This document shows, in pieces, positions 1 to 9,590 of a DNA stretch of 64,000 nt; positions within the stretch are counted from its first letter, which is position 1, and the number at the start of each line of letters is the position of its first letter. The translations under genes were made by a program, and so were the position numbers. The notes beneath the pieces are model-generated. The model ran no database searches. It saw nothing but the letters and a program-made list of their open reading frames with translations, and was not told where the DNA came from. This DNA is from Akkermansiaceae bacterium (GTDB taxonomy: Bacteria > Verrucomicrobiota > Verrucomicrobiia > Verrucomicrobiales > Akkermansiaceae): contig CANHPN010000009.1 in the NCBI GenBank assembly GCA_947462535.1, forward strand, positions 1-64,000, in the 5' to 3' direction.

Positions 1-131
1 AGGATCGAGCCGAAGGGATGGCGGGTGGCGTTGCCAGAGCGCGGATCTTCGATGACATCGAACATTTCAAGACCCTCGGGGAGTCCGCGGCGGAAATCGA
101 TTGCTGTTTTTGTGACGTTCAGGGTGGGCAT
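1..131 (-). CDS. N-terminus of a transposase-like protein (ISAs1-type), truncated by window edge
   Basis: Reverse strand from ATG at 131 reads MPTLNVTKTAIDFRRGLPEGLEMFDVIEDPRSGNATRHPFGSIL...; 'F..IeDPRs...RHp...IL' resembles the N-terminal DDE_Tnp_1-associated domain of ISAs1-family transposases. Only 43 aa visible. Confidence 0.5.
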   Translation of the reverse strand, partial: MPTLNVTKTAIDFRRGLPEGLEMFDVIEDPRSGNATRHPFGSI

Positions 132-505
132 CCGGCCCCTATAAATCAAACGATCGCTTGGTACAAGCCTTGATTGTCAGCGACTTTCTAATGTAGGTGC
201 CCTGACGGCGCGGCGGCGGTTTGATCTGGCAGTGGGTCGCTCATCAGAAAACGTCGTTCACCCCTTTTCCTCGGGGAGCACACGCGCCGCCGCGTGTGGT
301 TTTCAGCGGCCTCGCCGAAAACGGGCGCCGATTTACGATCACAGCCGCAAACTCCGTGCGGGCCGTATGCTCTCCCTAAGCCATTGAGGGACGCAGAGGA
401 AGGAACTGGCAGGCAAGGTGCCGTTGTAGGGAAGCGGCTGCGCCCGGCGTTCAGTCAGAATTTCCTCCTACCCTTGCCCCGGAAACCCGCTAGGATTTCC
501 CGCAA

Positions 506-1621
506 ATGAGTATTCTGACCCAGCCGAAAATACTCCGGGGAAAAGCACTCACGGCAGCGGTGGATATCCGAACGCTGCCGAAAATCCTGCTCCATGAGCA
601 TCTCGACGGCGGGCTGCGGCCCTCGACCGTCGTCGAACTCGCCGCGGAGCTTGGCTACCAAGGCCTCCCCACCACCGATCCCCCGGACCTCGCCGCGTGG
701 TTCCACCGCGGCGCGCAGCGTGGAAATCTCACGGAATATCTGGAGGGATTCGCGCACACCACTTCGGTCATGCAGACGCCCGAGGCGCTTGAGCGGGTCG
801 CCTTCGAATTCATCGAGGATATGTATCACGACGGCGTGGTCTATGCCGAGGTCCGTTTCGCTCCGGTCTATCACACCCTGCGTGGTTTGACCCAGGATGA
901 AATCGTCGTGGCCGCGATCCGCGGGCTGGAGCGGGGCGAGCGCACCTACGGCGTCGAGTGGGGCCTGATCATCTGCGCGATGCGACACATGCCGGACTCG
1001 CTCGAAGCCGCCGAGCTCGCGATCCGCAACCGCGACCTCGGCGTGGTCGGCTTCGACCTCGCGGGCGGCGAGCATGGATTTCCGCCCAAGAAACACGTCG
1101 AGGCGTTTCAAGCCATCGAGCGGGCGAATTTCTACATCACGATCCACGCCGGCGAGGCCTACGGACCGGAGTCGATCTGGCAGGCGCTGCAATATTGCGG
1201 CGCGCACCGACTCGGCCACGCCACCCGCCTGCGCGACGACATTGAATTCCTGCCAGACGACACCATGAAACTCGGCCGGCTCGCCCAATACATCCTCGAC
1301 CGCCGCGTCCCGCTAGAGATGTGCCTGCTCAGCAACCTGCATACCGGCGCCTGCGCGAGTCTTGAAGAACATCCATTCGGCGCTTTTTTCCGCCGCGGGT
1401 TTCGCGTCTGCCTCAACACCGACGACCGCCTGATGAGCGACACCTCGATGACGCGGGAAACCACGCTCGCCACCGAGCTGTTCGACTTGAGCCTCGGCGA
1501 ACTCGAAAAGCTCTCGCTCAACGGCATCAAAAGCGCGTTCGCCCCCTTTGACAAACGCCTCAAGATCATCTTCGAAACCATCAAGCCCGGTTTCGCGGCA
1601 GCGCGGGCGGCTATGCCGTAG
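506..1621 (+). CDS. add: Adenosine deaminase
   Basis: LPKILLHEHLDGGLRPSTVVELA, FVYAEVRFAP-like, ITIHAGEAYGPESIWQAL, RLGHATRL, CLLSNLHTGA, VCLNTDDRLMSDTSMTRE: metal-binding motifs of the adenosine deaminase family. Confidence 0.93.
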   Translation: MSILTQPKILRGKALTAAVDIRTLPKILLHEHLDGGLRPSTVVELAAELGYQGLPTTDPPDLAAWFHRGAQRGNLTEYLEGFAHTTSVMQTPEALERVAFEFIEDMYHDGVVYAEVRFAPVYHTLRGLTQDEIVVAAIRGLERGERTYGVEWGLIICAMRHMPDSLEAAELAIRNRDLGVVGFDLAGGEHGFPPKKHVEAFQAIERANFYITIHAGEAYGPESIWQALQYCGAHRLGHATRLRDDIEFLPDDTMKLGRLAQYILDRRVPLEMCLLSNLHTGACASLEEHPFGAFFRRGFRVCLNTDDRLMSDTSMTRETTLATELFDLSLGELEKLSLNGIKSAFAPFDKRLKIIFETIKPGFAAARAAMP

Positions 1622-2444
1622 TCACCGGATAGACCGCTCCGTCCGCCGCTTTGAAAAACAAGTCCGTCGCACCGCGCCTCACATAGCCGAGGGCATGGCG
1701 GACGCCGGCGATAACGAACGGTGAAACGCTCGTCACCTCGCCCGCGGCGTTTTCCAAAGGTCCGGCCACAACCGGAACATCCGCATCGCAAACAAATTTG
1801 GTGAGCCGCTTGTTGACCTTGCCCGCCGACTTGATCCGGGAAATGACTTCCTGGCCGATATAGCAGCCCTTGTGATAAGAAATATCAGTTTCCTCAAGCA
1901 GCGCCTCGGGCGGAAGCATGCCTTCCAGCAATTCGCGGCCCCACGCGGGAACACCGTTCGCGATGCGCAACGACTCAAGCGCGTCGCCATCCAACAATTC
2001 AACTCCGCCCGGAAACTCGATCGTCTGACCGACAGGAACCCACCAATCGGTGCCAGGGACTCCAAACCGTTCCGACTCACGAGCGACAACTCCCGGCGGC
2101 GGCTCAGGCATCGGTCCGGTTAAATGATGCAGCGTGTATTTACCGGATAGATCGTCCACCTCCACGTCGTCGGCGATGAGATAGCGGGTCAAACGCGCTT
2201 CAAGCTCCTCCGCCCGTCCGGCAGGGCCCGCGATCCACAGCCCACCATCGGCGGCTTCCGTCACCGTCACCCGGAATTGCAGGCGGCCTTTGGCGTCGGT
2301 CACGCAGGACGGCAGTGAGATTTTCCCGCCCGCCACCCGGCGCACGTCCTGCGTGAGCTGGCCGTTGAGAAACCGCACTGCGTCCGGCCCGCGGAATTCC
2401 AGCAAGGACGGTGTGCCAAGATCGATCCGCTGGATTCCGCTCAC
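1611..2444 (-). CDS. ygfZ: YgfZ/GcvT-domain folate-binding protein
   Basis: KGCYIGQEVISRIKSAGKVNKRL is the YgfZ signature (K-G-C-Y-x-G-Q-E); FLNGQLTQDV N-terminal motif. ORF extends further upstream but a GTG at 2444 follows the stop of the next gene and fits the family start. Confidence 0.9.
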   Translation of the reverse strand: MSGIQRIDLGTPSLLEFRGPDAVRFLNGQLTQDVRRVAGGKISLPSCVTDAKGRLQFRVTVTEAADGGLWIAGPAGRAEELEARLTRYLIADDVEVDDLSGKYTLHHLTGPMPEPPPGVVARESERFGVPGTDWWVPVGQTIEFPGGVELLDGDALESLRIANGVPAWGRELLEGMLPPEALLEETDISYHKGCYIGQEVISRIKSAGKVNKRLTKFVCDADVPVVAGPLENAAGEVTSVSPFVIAGVRHALGYVRRGATDLFFKAADGAVYPVTTA

Positions 2445-2455
2445 GCTTTTTCCTG

Positions 2456-3295
2456 CTAGGGTTTCACGCCTGCAGAGTAATCCAGGCCTCCCAGGCCATC
2501 GGCGTCGAGCTCGCCCATGCGCTTCGACACGGCGGCGATCGCAGGCGTATGCAAGGCGGCTGATGCCGCGAGCGCGAGCATGTAGCGGGTGTCCTTGCCC
2601 ATGTTGGAGAGCGAGAAATGGGTCTCGAAATCTCCAACCGCCATCGTCGGCAGTTTCATTCCGGTTAGCACCGAGCCGCTCGCATTTCCGGCCACCGCCT
2701 GGATCAAACAGTCGGCGGAAACTCCCTGGCTGGTGGTGATGGCAAGCGCCTCCGCCAGCGCCTGCACGGTGCAGGCGGAGATCAAATTCGTGGCCAGCTT
2801 CACTACCGTCGCGGCTCCGATCTCGCCACAATGCAACTGGCTTTTGCTGGTCACGCCGAGATACGGCTTCAGGTCTTCCGCCAGACTGGCATCACCGCCG
2901 GTATAGTACACCAACTGCCCGTTTCCGGATGCGACTTTGCTACCGGTGAACGGCGTGTCGAGAAACCGACAGCCGCGCGCCACGCAGACTCTCTCAAGCC
3001 ACATCGTGGTTTCCAAATCCAGGGTCGCGTGATTCAAAACGATCTGGCCGGCTTCCAGAAATGCCTCGATTCGCCCGACGACTTCCCGCACCGCGGGCGC
3101 GTCTTTCAGATAGATCGAGATTACCGACGCACCATCGATCGCAGCCTCCGGAGTCTCGGTTTCGCCCGTGAGCCCCTTCGCCGTGCGGTTCCAGCAACCC
3201 ACTTGCCACCCGGCATCTAGCAGCCGTGAACAAGCACGTGAGCCGATGATGCCGAGCCCCAGGACGGCCGCCCGGTTTCGAACAGGAAGACTCAT
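2456..3295 (-). CDS. NAD(P)-dependent oxidoreductase, 3-hydroxyisobutyrate dehydrogenase/6-phosphogluconate dehydrogenase-like
   Basis: VLGLGIIGSRACSRLLDAGWQVGCWNRT Rossmann motif; FLDTPFTGSKVASGNGQLVYYTGG; LATNLISACTVQALAEAL: beta-HAD family. Confidence 0.85.
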   Translation of the reverse strand: MSLPVRNRAAVLGLGIIGSRACSRLLDAGWQVGCWNRTAKGLTGETETPEAAIDGASVISIYLKDAPAVREVVGRIEAFLEAGQIVLNHATLDLETTMWLERVCVARGCRFLDTPFTGSKVASGNGQLVYYTGGDASLAEDLKPYLGVTSKSQLHCGEIGAATVVKLATNLISACTVQALAEALAITTSQGVSADCLIQAVAGNASGSVLTGMKLPTMAVGDFETHFSLSNMGKDTRYMLALAASAALHTPAIAAVSKRMGELDADGLGGLDYSAGVKP

Positions 3296-4170
3296 TGTTG
3301 GCGTTGCAGTGCGAGTTCCACCAGCTTCGCCGCTTGCCTACGGATTTCCGCCATCAGCGCGGGCGTGGGGTCCTTGCCTTCTTCCAGAACCATTTCCGTG
3401 CGCAGCCCGGCGAGGATATCGCGCATCGCCAGATAGTTCGGGCGTTCGGAAATCCTCGGCTCCAGTCCGGCCACCGACTCGGTGTAATAATCCGCGATGT
3501 CCTCGCGCATCACCTTGCGGGCACGTTCCGGAGAAAACTGCTTGTCTACCGCCACGGTCGAAACCTCCAGCGCGCGAATCCATCCGCCGAGCGAAATCAA
3601 GTGCGCCAGATCCGCGTCACGCAGGGAAACCAGCTCCTGCTCCACATCCCGCTGGGTGGCGGTGAGTTCCTTCTTGAGCTGCTCCACATTCTTGTTCTTG
3701 GCGCTATCTAGCAAACTCGCGGCGTGACGGTTGACGCGGTCGCCCGCTCCCAGCGCCTTGCCATAACGGGTCAAATCCTTCGCGAGCTCCTCCACTTGGT
3801 CGAGCTGCTCGGCCTGCACCACCAGGAATCCATCGGCAATGAGAAACCCCAGCTCGATCGCTAGGTCCGCGCGATCCTGCGACATCCGCGCCGGCATCTT
3901 GCGGGCGACCTCGGCGATCGGCAGCGGCATCAAAAACTGCAAGGTGTCGAACAGTTTCGAAATCGACGGCGCGGTGAATTCATTCACCGCGAGCTCTTCT
4001 CGCACGTGGGCGTCATCGACCAAATCCTTCGGGATGGCGACGTTGTTTTCCGCGGGTTGCTCTTCCGCGGATAGCGGAAGCAGCAACGCGGCAAATGCGG
4101 CTAACACACATGTTCGGCTCGGTTTCACGGCGAAAGTCTGCCACCGCCCGCCGCGCTCGGCAACCGACAA
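3292..4170 (-). CDS. Secreted hypothetical protein
   Basis: 292 aa with N-terminal hydrophobic segment (TCVLAAFAALLLPLSAEEQ) and alpha-helical body; overlaps the upstream start of the dehydrogenase by 4 nt. Confidence 0.6.
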   Translation of the reverse strand: MSVAERGGRWQTFAVKPSRTCVLAAFAALLLPLSAEEQPAENNVAIPKDLVDDAHVREELAVNEFTAPSISKLFDTLQFLMPLPIAEVARKMPARMSQDRADLAIELGFLIADGFLVVQAEQLDQVEELAKDLTRYGKALGAGDRVNRHAASLLDSAKNKNVEQLKKELTATQRDVEQELVSLRDADLAHLISLGGWIRALEVSTVAVDKQFSPERARKVMREDIADYYTESVAGLEPRISERPNYLAMRDILAGLRTEMVLEEGKDPTPALMAEIRRQAAKLVELALQRQQ

Positions 4171-4649
4171 AATTCACTGAAAATCGCCCCGCCCGCCACA
4201 AATGACAGCCGAGACCCGCCTGAAAATTTGAATTGCCAAGCATTCCCCGCTGACTCACCTTTTGGCCGTTGGGACGACGGAACGGTGTTTCCCGTCAAGT
4301 TTCCGAACCACCACTTGGGTTGACGCCCACCTGCCCTGCCGGGCCTTGGAAGCCTTCTCAGGCAAATCAAGTCGGCTCGCCCACAGGATCGTCACCTCCC
4401 ACCCTGCTCCGCGGATTTGCGAGTGATTCCACTCATATCCCCGCCCACCCGCTTCACCCATACCCTCATCTCCATTCCTCATGGCCGGTCACGACAAGTG
4501 CGCCACGGCCAATCACCTTCAAGCCTAAGTCGATGCATCCGCCGGCGCTTTGAATGTTTCCAACCATTTCAAAGCGGCCGATGAAACTCTCGACCGCCCC
4601 CCTTTTCGAAAAGCCGCTCCAAGCACCCCAACTTTCCAACCGATTCCGG

Positions 4650-6530
4650 ATGAGCAACGATACTGACCAAGACACCCCACCCGCGACCAAGCGGGTGGCC
4701 AAAAAAGCAGCCACCAAGACCGCCGCGAAGAAAGCGGCAGTCAAAAAAACCGCTGTTAAAAAAGTAGCCGCCAAAAAAGTCGCTAAAAAGTCCGCCGCGG
4801 CGACGGCCGTCACTCCGGAACTTCCTTTCACCGCGCCTCCGGTTTCGAATCCGTTTCCAGCCCCCGAGGCAGCCCCACGCCCTGCGCGACCCTCAAGGGC
4901 GAAAAAAGTCGCAGCCGAGCCGGCCCCCGCCGAGCAAGCGCCAGCCAAAGCCTCCGAAACAGCGCCACGGCGCTTCGGCCGCGTCCCCGGCGGCGGTCCG
5001 GTCGTCGCCCGCGAACCTGCGGAATCGCGCGCCCCGGCTCCTCAAATTTCCACCCCTTTTCCACAGCCACCCCCTCCGCCGGAAGCGCGTGAAATCCCCG
5101 CCCCGTCCGGTCCGCCACGCGAACCGGAACAGCGCGAACGCCCGCCCCAAGACGGCCAGCAACGTAATTTCCAACAGCGCGAAGGCCAGAATCGCGACGC
5201 CCAGGGACAACAACGCACCGGCGAAAGCCGCAGCAAACGCCGCCGCGACAAACGCAAACGCCGCGCCGGCGAGCGTCAGGAACAACAAGGCCCGCCGCAA
5301 GCCCAGCACGGACAACATCCTCCGCAGCAGCATCGAAACCGCCACGAAGGGGGTGGCCGTCAGCAGCGCGGTCCCACCGATTTCGACGACCGCCGCCCGG
5401 TCCAGCTCGCCGGCCCGAAAATCGAGGCCGACGGCCTGCTCGAACTCGCCCCGAAAGGCTTCGGCTTCCTCCGCATTCCCGGAAAAAATTTCGAACAAGC
5501 CCGCGACGACGTCTTTGTCACTCCCGAGACGATCCGCAAATACAACCTGCGCCTCGGCCAATGGATCCACGGGGTCTATCAGGACGGCCCGCGCGGTCCG
5601 CAGCTCGCAGAGATCTCCCAGGTCAACGGCATGCCGCCCGAGGAAGCCGCCAAGCTCCCGCATTTCGACGAGCTCAAGGCGATCAACCCGACGCGCCGCA
5701 TCAGTTTCGAAACCACGCCCGAGCGCTTCACCACCCGCGTCGTGGACATCATGGCCCCCGTCGGTCGCGGCCAGCGCGGCCTGATCGTCTCCCCACCCCG
5801 CTCCGGAAAAACCACGCTGCTCCTCCACATGGCGGAAGCGATCCGCGAGAAATACGACGAGGCCATCCACCTCATGGTCGTGCTCGTGGACGAGCGCCCC
5901 GAGGAGGTCACCGAGTTCCGCCGCGCCCTTCCCGGCGCGGAAATTTACGCCAGCTCCAATGACGAGCAGCCGCGCAACCACACCCGCATCGCGGAGATGG
6001 CCATCGAGCGCGCCAAGCGTCTGGTAGAAGCCGGCAAGGATGTGTTCCTCATCATGGATTCCATCACCCGCCTCGCCCGCGCCTACAACGCCGGCATGAG
6101 TATGAACAGCCGCGGCCGCGGCACCGGCTCGGGAGGCATCACCATCGGCGCGCTCGAAGTGCCGCGCCGCCTCTTCGCGGCCGCTAGAAACACCCGCGGC
6201 GGAGGCTCGCTCACCATCATGGCCACCGCCCTGATCCAGACCAACTCCCGCGCCGACGAGGCCATCTACATGGAGTTCAAAGGCACCGGCAACATGGAGC
6301 TCGTCCTCGACCGCAAGATCGCGGAAAACTACATCTATCCGGCCGTGGACATCTTCAAGTCCGGCACCCGCCGCGAGGAACTTCTGCTAGCCGACCACAT
6401 GCTCCACAAGATCCACCTCATCCGCCGCGGCCTCTCCGGCCACCGCCCGGCCGAGGCGATGGAGCGCCTGCTGTTCTTCCTAAAGAAGTTCCCCAACAAC
6501 CCGCAGATGCTGTTGGAGATCAAGGGCTGA
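4650..6530 (+). CDS. rho: Transcription termination factor Rho with long basic/disordered N-terminal region
   Basis: Rho RNA-binding and ATPase core: GLLELAPKGFGFLR, DVFVTPETIRKYNLR, APVGRGQRGLIVSPPRSGKTTLLLHMAEAI, LVDERPEEVTEFRR, MDSITRLARAYN, RRLFAAARNTRGGGSLTIMATALI, ELVLDRKIAE. ORF is open from 4554; ATG at 4650 (MSNDTDQ) is the alternative start chosen. Confidence 0.93.
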   Translation: MSNDTDQDTPPATKRVAKKAATKTAAKKAAVKKTAVKKVAAKKVAKKSAAATAVTPELPFTAPPVSNPFPAPEAAPRPARPSRAKKVAAEPAPAEQAPAKASETAPRRFGRVPGGGPVVAREPAESRAPAPQISTPFPQPPPPPEAREIPAPSGPPREPEQRERPPQDGQQRNFQQREGQNRDAQGQQRTGESRSKRRRDKRKRRAGERQEQQGPPQAQHGQHPPQQHRNRHEGGGRQQRGPTDFDDRRPVQLAGPKIEADGLLELAPKGFGFLRIPGKNFEQARDDVFVTPETIRKYNLRLGQWIHGVYQDGPRGPQLAEISQVNGMPPEEAAKLPHFDELKAINPTRRISFETTPERFTTRVVDIMAPVGRGQRGLIVSPPRSGKTTLLLHMAEAIREKYDEAIHLMVVLVDERPEEVTEFRRALPGAEIYASSNDEQPRNHTRIAEMAIERAKRLVEAGKDVFLIMDSITRLARAYNAGMSMNSRGRGTGSGGITIGALEVPRRLFAAARNTRGGGSLTIMATALIQTNSRADEAIYMEFKGTGNMELVLDRKIAENYIYPAVDIFKSGTRREELLLADHMLHKIHLIRRGLSGHRPAEAMERLLFFLKKFPNNPQMLLEIKG

Positions 6531-6589
6531 GCCGGAACCCCGAGGTTTTGGGTTGACCGGGCATTCCCTGCACAGGAGCCTGCCGCAGC

Positions 6590-6829
6590 ATGAAAATCCT
6601 TCAATCCGCGGCCACGCTGCTGACACTCGTTTGCTCCGCCTCCGCCGGGATCACCTTCGGCCACGTCCGCGTCCAGCCCGGTGAAAGCGTCCGCCTTGTC
6701 ACCCACTCCGAAACCGCGGGCGGCACCATCACTTCAAGCTCCAGCAAGGCCGGGGAATCCACCAAGGCGGAGCTGCCTGTCCGGCTCGTGGCGACCAAGT
6801 CGTTCATCAGGGACAGCCCGATGCCTTGA
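6590..6829 (+). CDS. Small secreted hypothetical protein (79 aa), possibly a truncated gene
   Basis: MKILQSAATLLTLVCSASAG signal peptide followed by short beta-like segment; no long C-terminal domain. Confidence 0.4.
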   Translation: MKILQSAATLLTLVCSASAGITFGHVRVQPGESVRLVTHSETAGGTITSSSSKAGESTKAELPVRLVATKSFIRDSPMP

Positions 6830-6864
6830 TTAAAAATCCCTGCCAGATCCGGAACCCTCTACTC

Positions 6865-8520
6865 ATGCTTTTTTCAGGCTCACCTGTCAGCCTTGTCGCC
6901 GGGCTAGCCCTATGCCTCCTCGGCTCCTGCGGCACCGTCCCGCCGCCTGCCGGGCAAGCCGCCGCCGAGCTGCAAGGCAACACTCTCGCCTCCGCCGATG
7001 TCCTGTTAAAAAAGGCCCGCCGCCACACCACCAGTCAAGAAGTGGCCGCTGTCTATCAAATGCGCGCCGCCGAGATCGCCTGGAGCGCGCTGGACACCGA
7101 CGGCGGCGATATCAAGGACGTGCGGCAGTTGGACAAAACCCAGCGACACGCGCTGCGGATCATCGCCGCCGCCACCGAGGGCGTCGCAGTGAATTTCATC
7201 GGTTCAAAATACCAGCCCGAGAAACAATTCAGCCATGCCGGCTACAGCTACCGCGTCAGCGCCGCCATCGCGCCGAGGCCCGGCGTTTATCCGTTTGCCC
7301 GCTTGGAGTCGGCGCAACCCGCCCGTGAGGTGAAGCGCACGCTTTGCCGGAACTGGCATGTCGAGGAGGGGGTGGGAGCACCCTTCTCCCCGGTTTGGAA
7401 ACGCCCGGAGGATCCGCAGGTGCAGCGCTTCGTGAGCAGTCGCAGCTACTTGGAACCCATCACCGGAGTGCTGGAATTCGGTGGCCCCGCGAAGCCCGGA
7501 GCCCCGCGCAGGGCCTCCCTCACCGGCTACGACCCCACCGCCGTTTCCCGGGTGAATCTCGGGCGCACCGGCTATCCGCTCGCTGCGGATTTCACCGCGC
7601 CCATCGTCGCGCAGACCGCCGACATCAAGGAGTTCAAAATCGCGCTCACGGGACTCGTTCACCCCGGCGCGCTCGATTCCAAGCTGATGCTGCTGGAACC
7701 CTATGACCCCGGCCGGATTCCCCTGCTTCTCGTCCACGGACTCAACTCCCACCCGCGGATGTGGCGCGATGTCATCAACGACCTGCGCGCCGACCCCAAA
7801 CTGCGCGGGCGCTATCAGTTCATGATCTTCTATTACCCCACCGGCTGGCCCATCACTTATTCCTCCATGCGCCTGCGCGAGGAGCTGGCGGCGTTTGAAG
7901 ACCATTTCAACCACCCGAAGAAGATGGTCCTCGTCGGCCACAGCATGGGCGGACTACTCTCCCGGATGCAGGTCATTTCGCCTGGCCGAAAACTCTGGGA
8001 CGGACGCTTCGGCAAGGACGCGGACAAACTCGACACCAAACTGCCGTCGGACCACCTGACCAAGCGGATGGCACTGTTCTCGGCGAATCCCGACATCGGC
8101 CGGCAAATCTATATCTGCACCCCGCATCGCGGCAGCGGCCTCGCCGACCTGTCACTCACCTCGTGGTTCGTCAAAATCCTCTCCCTGCCCACCACCATCA
8201 CCAGCGCCTTGATCGACATCCCTAGCAATCTCGTTTCCCAAGGCACGCTCAACAGCGTCTCCGGACTCTCGCCCTCCAATCCGCTCTACAAGGAGCTCGA
8301 TCAAATCCCCATCCAAACGCCGCACCACTCCATCATCGGCGACCGCGGCCGCGGCGACACGCCGCACAGCAGCGACGGCGTGGTGCCTTACTGGAGCTCC
8401 CGTCTCAGCACCGCAGAGTCCGAGAAGATCGTGCCGGACAGCCATGGTGCCTACGACGACCCGCAGGCGATTCTCGAGCTGCGCCGCATCCTGCTGCTCA
8501 ACGCCGGAATCACGAACTAG
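6865..8520 (+). CDS. Alpha/beta-hydrolase lipoprotein (lipase/esterase-like)
   Basis: Lipobox-like signal LVAGLALCLLGSCGTV; IPLLLVHGLNSHPRMW, VLVGHSMGGLLSRM nucleophile elbow (G-H-S-M-G). ORF extends to a TTG at 6826. Confidence 0.82.
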   Translation: MLFSGSPVSLVAGLALCLLGSCGTVPPPAGQAAAELQGNTLASADVLLKKARRHTTSQEVAAVYQMRAAEIAWSALDTDGGDIKDVRQLDKTQRHALRIIAAATEGVAVNFIGSKYQPEKQFSHAGYSYRVSAAIAPRPGVYPFARLESAQPAREVKRTLCRNWHVEEGVGAPFSPVWKRPEDPQVQRFVSSRSYLEPITGVLEFGGPAKPGAPRRASLTGYDPTAVSRVNLGRTGYPLAADFTAPIVAQTADIKEFKIALTGLVHPGALDSKLMLLEPYDPGRIPLLLVHGLNSHPRMWRDVINDLRADPKLRGRYQFMIFYYPTGWPITYSSMRLREELAAFEDHFNHPKKMVLVGHSMGGLLSRMQVISPGRKLWDGRFGKDADKLDTKLPSDHLTKRMALFSANPDIGRQIYICTPHRGSGLADLSLTSWFVKILSLPTTITSALIDIPSNLVSQGTLNSVSGLSPSNPLYKELDQIPIQTPHHSIIGDRGRGDTPHSSDGVVPYWSSRLSTAESEKIVPDSHGAYDDPQAILELRRILLLNAGITN

Positions 8521-8527
8521 CAGAATC

Positions 8528-9532
8528 ATGAAAGTCACCGTCTTCAGCACCAAGCCCTACGACGAGCAATTCCTCAAGGAGTTCAACGCGCCCTTCGGCC
8601 ACCAGCTGGTGTTCATCGAGAACCGGCTCAAGCCGGAAACCGCGCTGCTCGCCGAGGACTCGCAGGCGGTCTGCGCGTTCGTGAACGACGTGCTGGACGC
8701 CGAGACGTTAGAAAATCTCGCCCGCGGCGGCACCCGCTTCATCGCCATGCGCTGCGCCGGATTCAACAACGTCGATCTGGCAGCCGCGAAGACGCTCGGC
8801 CTGAAAGTCGCCCGCGTCCCGGCCTATTCCCCGCACGCCGTCGCCGAGCACGCCGTCGCCCTGCTGCTCTGCCTCAACCGACGCATCCACAAGGCCTACA
8901 ACCGCGTGCGGGAGGGGAATTTCTCCATCGACGGACTGATGGGCTCCGACGTCCACGGCAAGACCGTCGGAGTCATCGGCACCGGCATCATCGGAAGCAT
9001 CTTCGCCCGCATCATGACCGGATTCGGCTGCGAGGTGCTGGCCTACGACGTCCATCAGAACCCGGATTGCGTCAAATCCGGTGTGAGCTACGTCAGTCTC
9101 GACGAGCTGTTCGCCCGCTCGCACGCGATCAGCCTGCATTGCCCGCTGATGCCGCAGACCCTCCACATCATCGAGGAGAAGACCCTCGCCCGGATGCGCG
9201 ACGGCGTCTTCATCGTCAACACCAGCCGCGGCGCGCTCATCGACACGGAAGCCGCCATCACCGCCATCAAGTCCGGCCGCATCGGCGGCCTCGCGCTCGA
9301 CGTCTATGAGGAGGAATCCGAACTGTTCTTCGAGGACCTTTCCTTCCGCATCATCCAGGACGACGTCTTCATGCGCCTGACCACCTTCCCCAACGTCCTG
9401 GTCACCGGCCACCAGGCGTTCTTCACCCGCGAGGCGATGGAAAACATTTCGAAAACGACGCTCTCCAATCTAGCGGACTTCGATGCCGGCCGCGTTTGCC
9501 CGAACCTGGTGAAACTCGATTTGAAGCACTGA
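8528..9532 (+). CDS. 2-hydroxyacid dehydrogenase, D-lactate dehydrogenase-like
   Basis: MKVTVFSTKPYDEQFL, RCAGFNNVDL, VPAYSPHAVAEHAVAL, GKTVGVIGTGIIG, NTSRGALIDTEA, DVYEEE: D-LDH (LdhA-type) signature motifs. Confidence 0.92.
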   Translation: MKVTVFSTKPYDEQFLKEFNAPFGHQLVFIENRLKPETALLAEDSQAVCAFVNDVLDAETLENLARGGTRFIAMRCAGFNNVDLAAAKTLGLKVARVPAYSPHAVAEHAVALLLCLNRRIHKAYNRVREGNFSIDGLMGSDVHGKTVGVIGTGIIGSIFARIMTGFGCEVLAYDVHQNPDCVKSGVSYVSLDELFARSHAISLHCPLMPQTLHIIEEKTLARMRDGVFIVNTSRGALIDTEAAITAIKSGRIGGLALDVYEEESELFFEDLSFRIIQDDVFMRLTTFPNVLVTGHQAFFTREAMENISKTTLSNLADFDAGRVCPNLVKLDLKH

Positions 9533-9590
9533 GACGGCTGCCGCCGCAGCGCCCCCCCCCAGCCCGGCGGGTCACCGTAAATGGTGGACG

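Noticed and set aside
4893-5981. 362-aa minus-strand ORF antisense to rho
   Set aside because: Mirror ORF in GC-rich coding DNA; repetitive A/G/R-rich composition, no family motif, while the plus strand encodes a clear Rho.
9549-9561. Run of C residues after the ldhA-like gene
   Set aside because: Simple homopolymer in GC-rich intergenic DNA; no structure or repeat support on its own.
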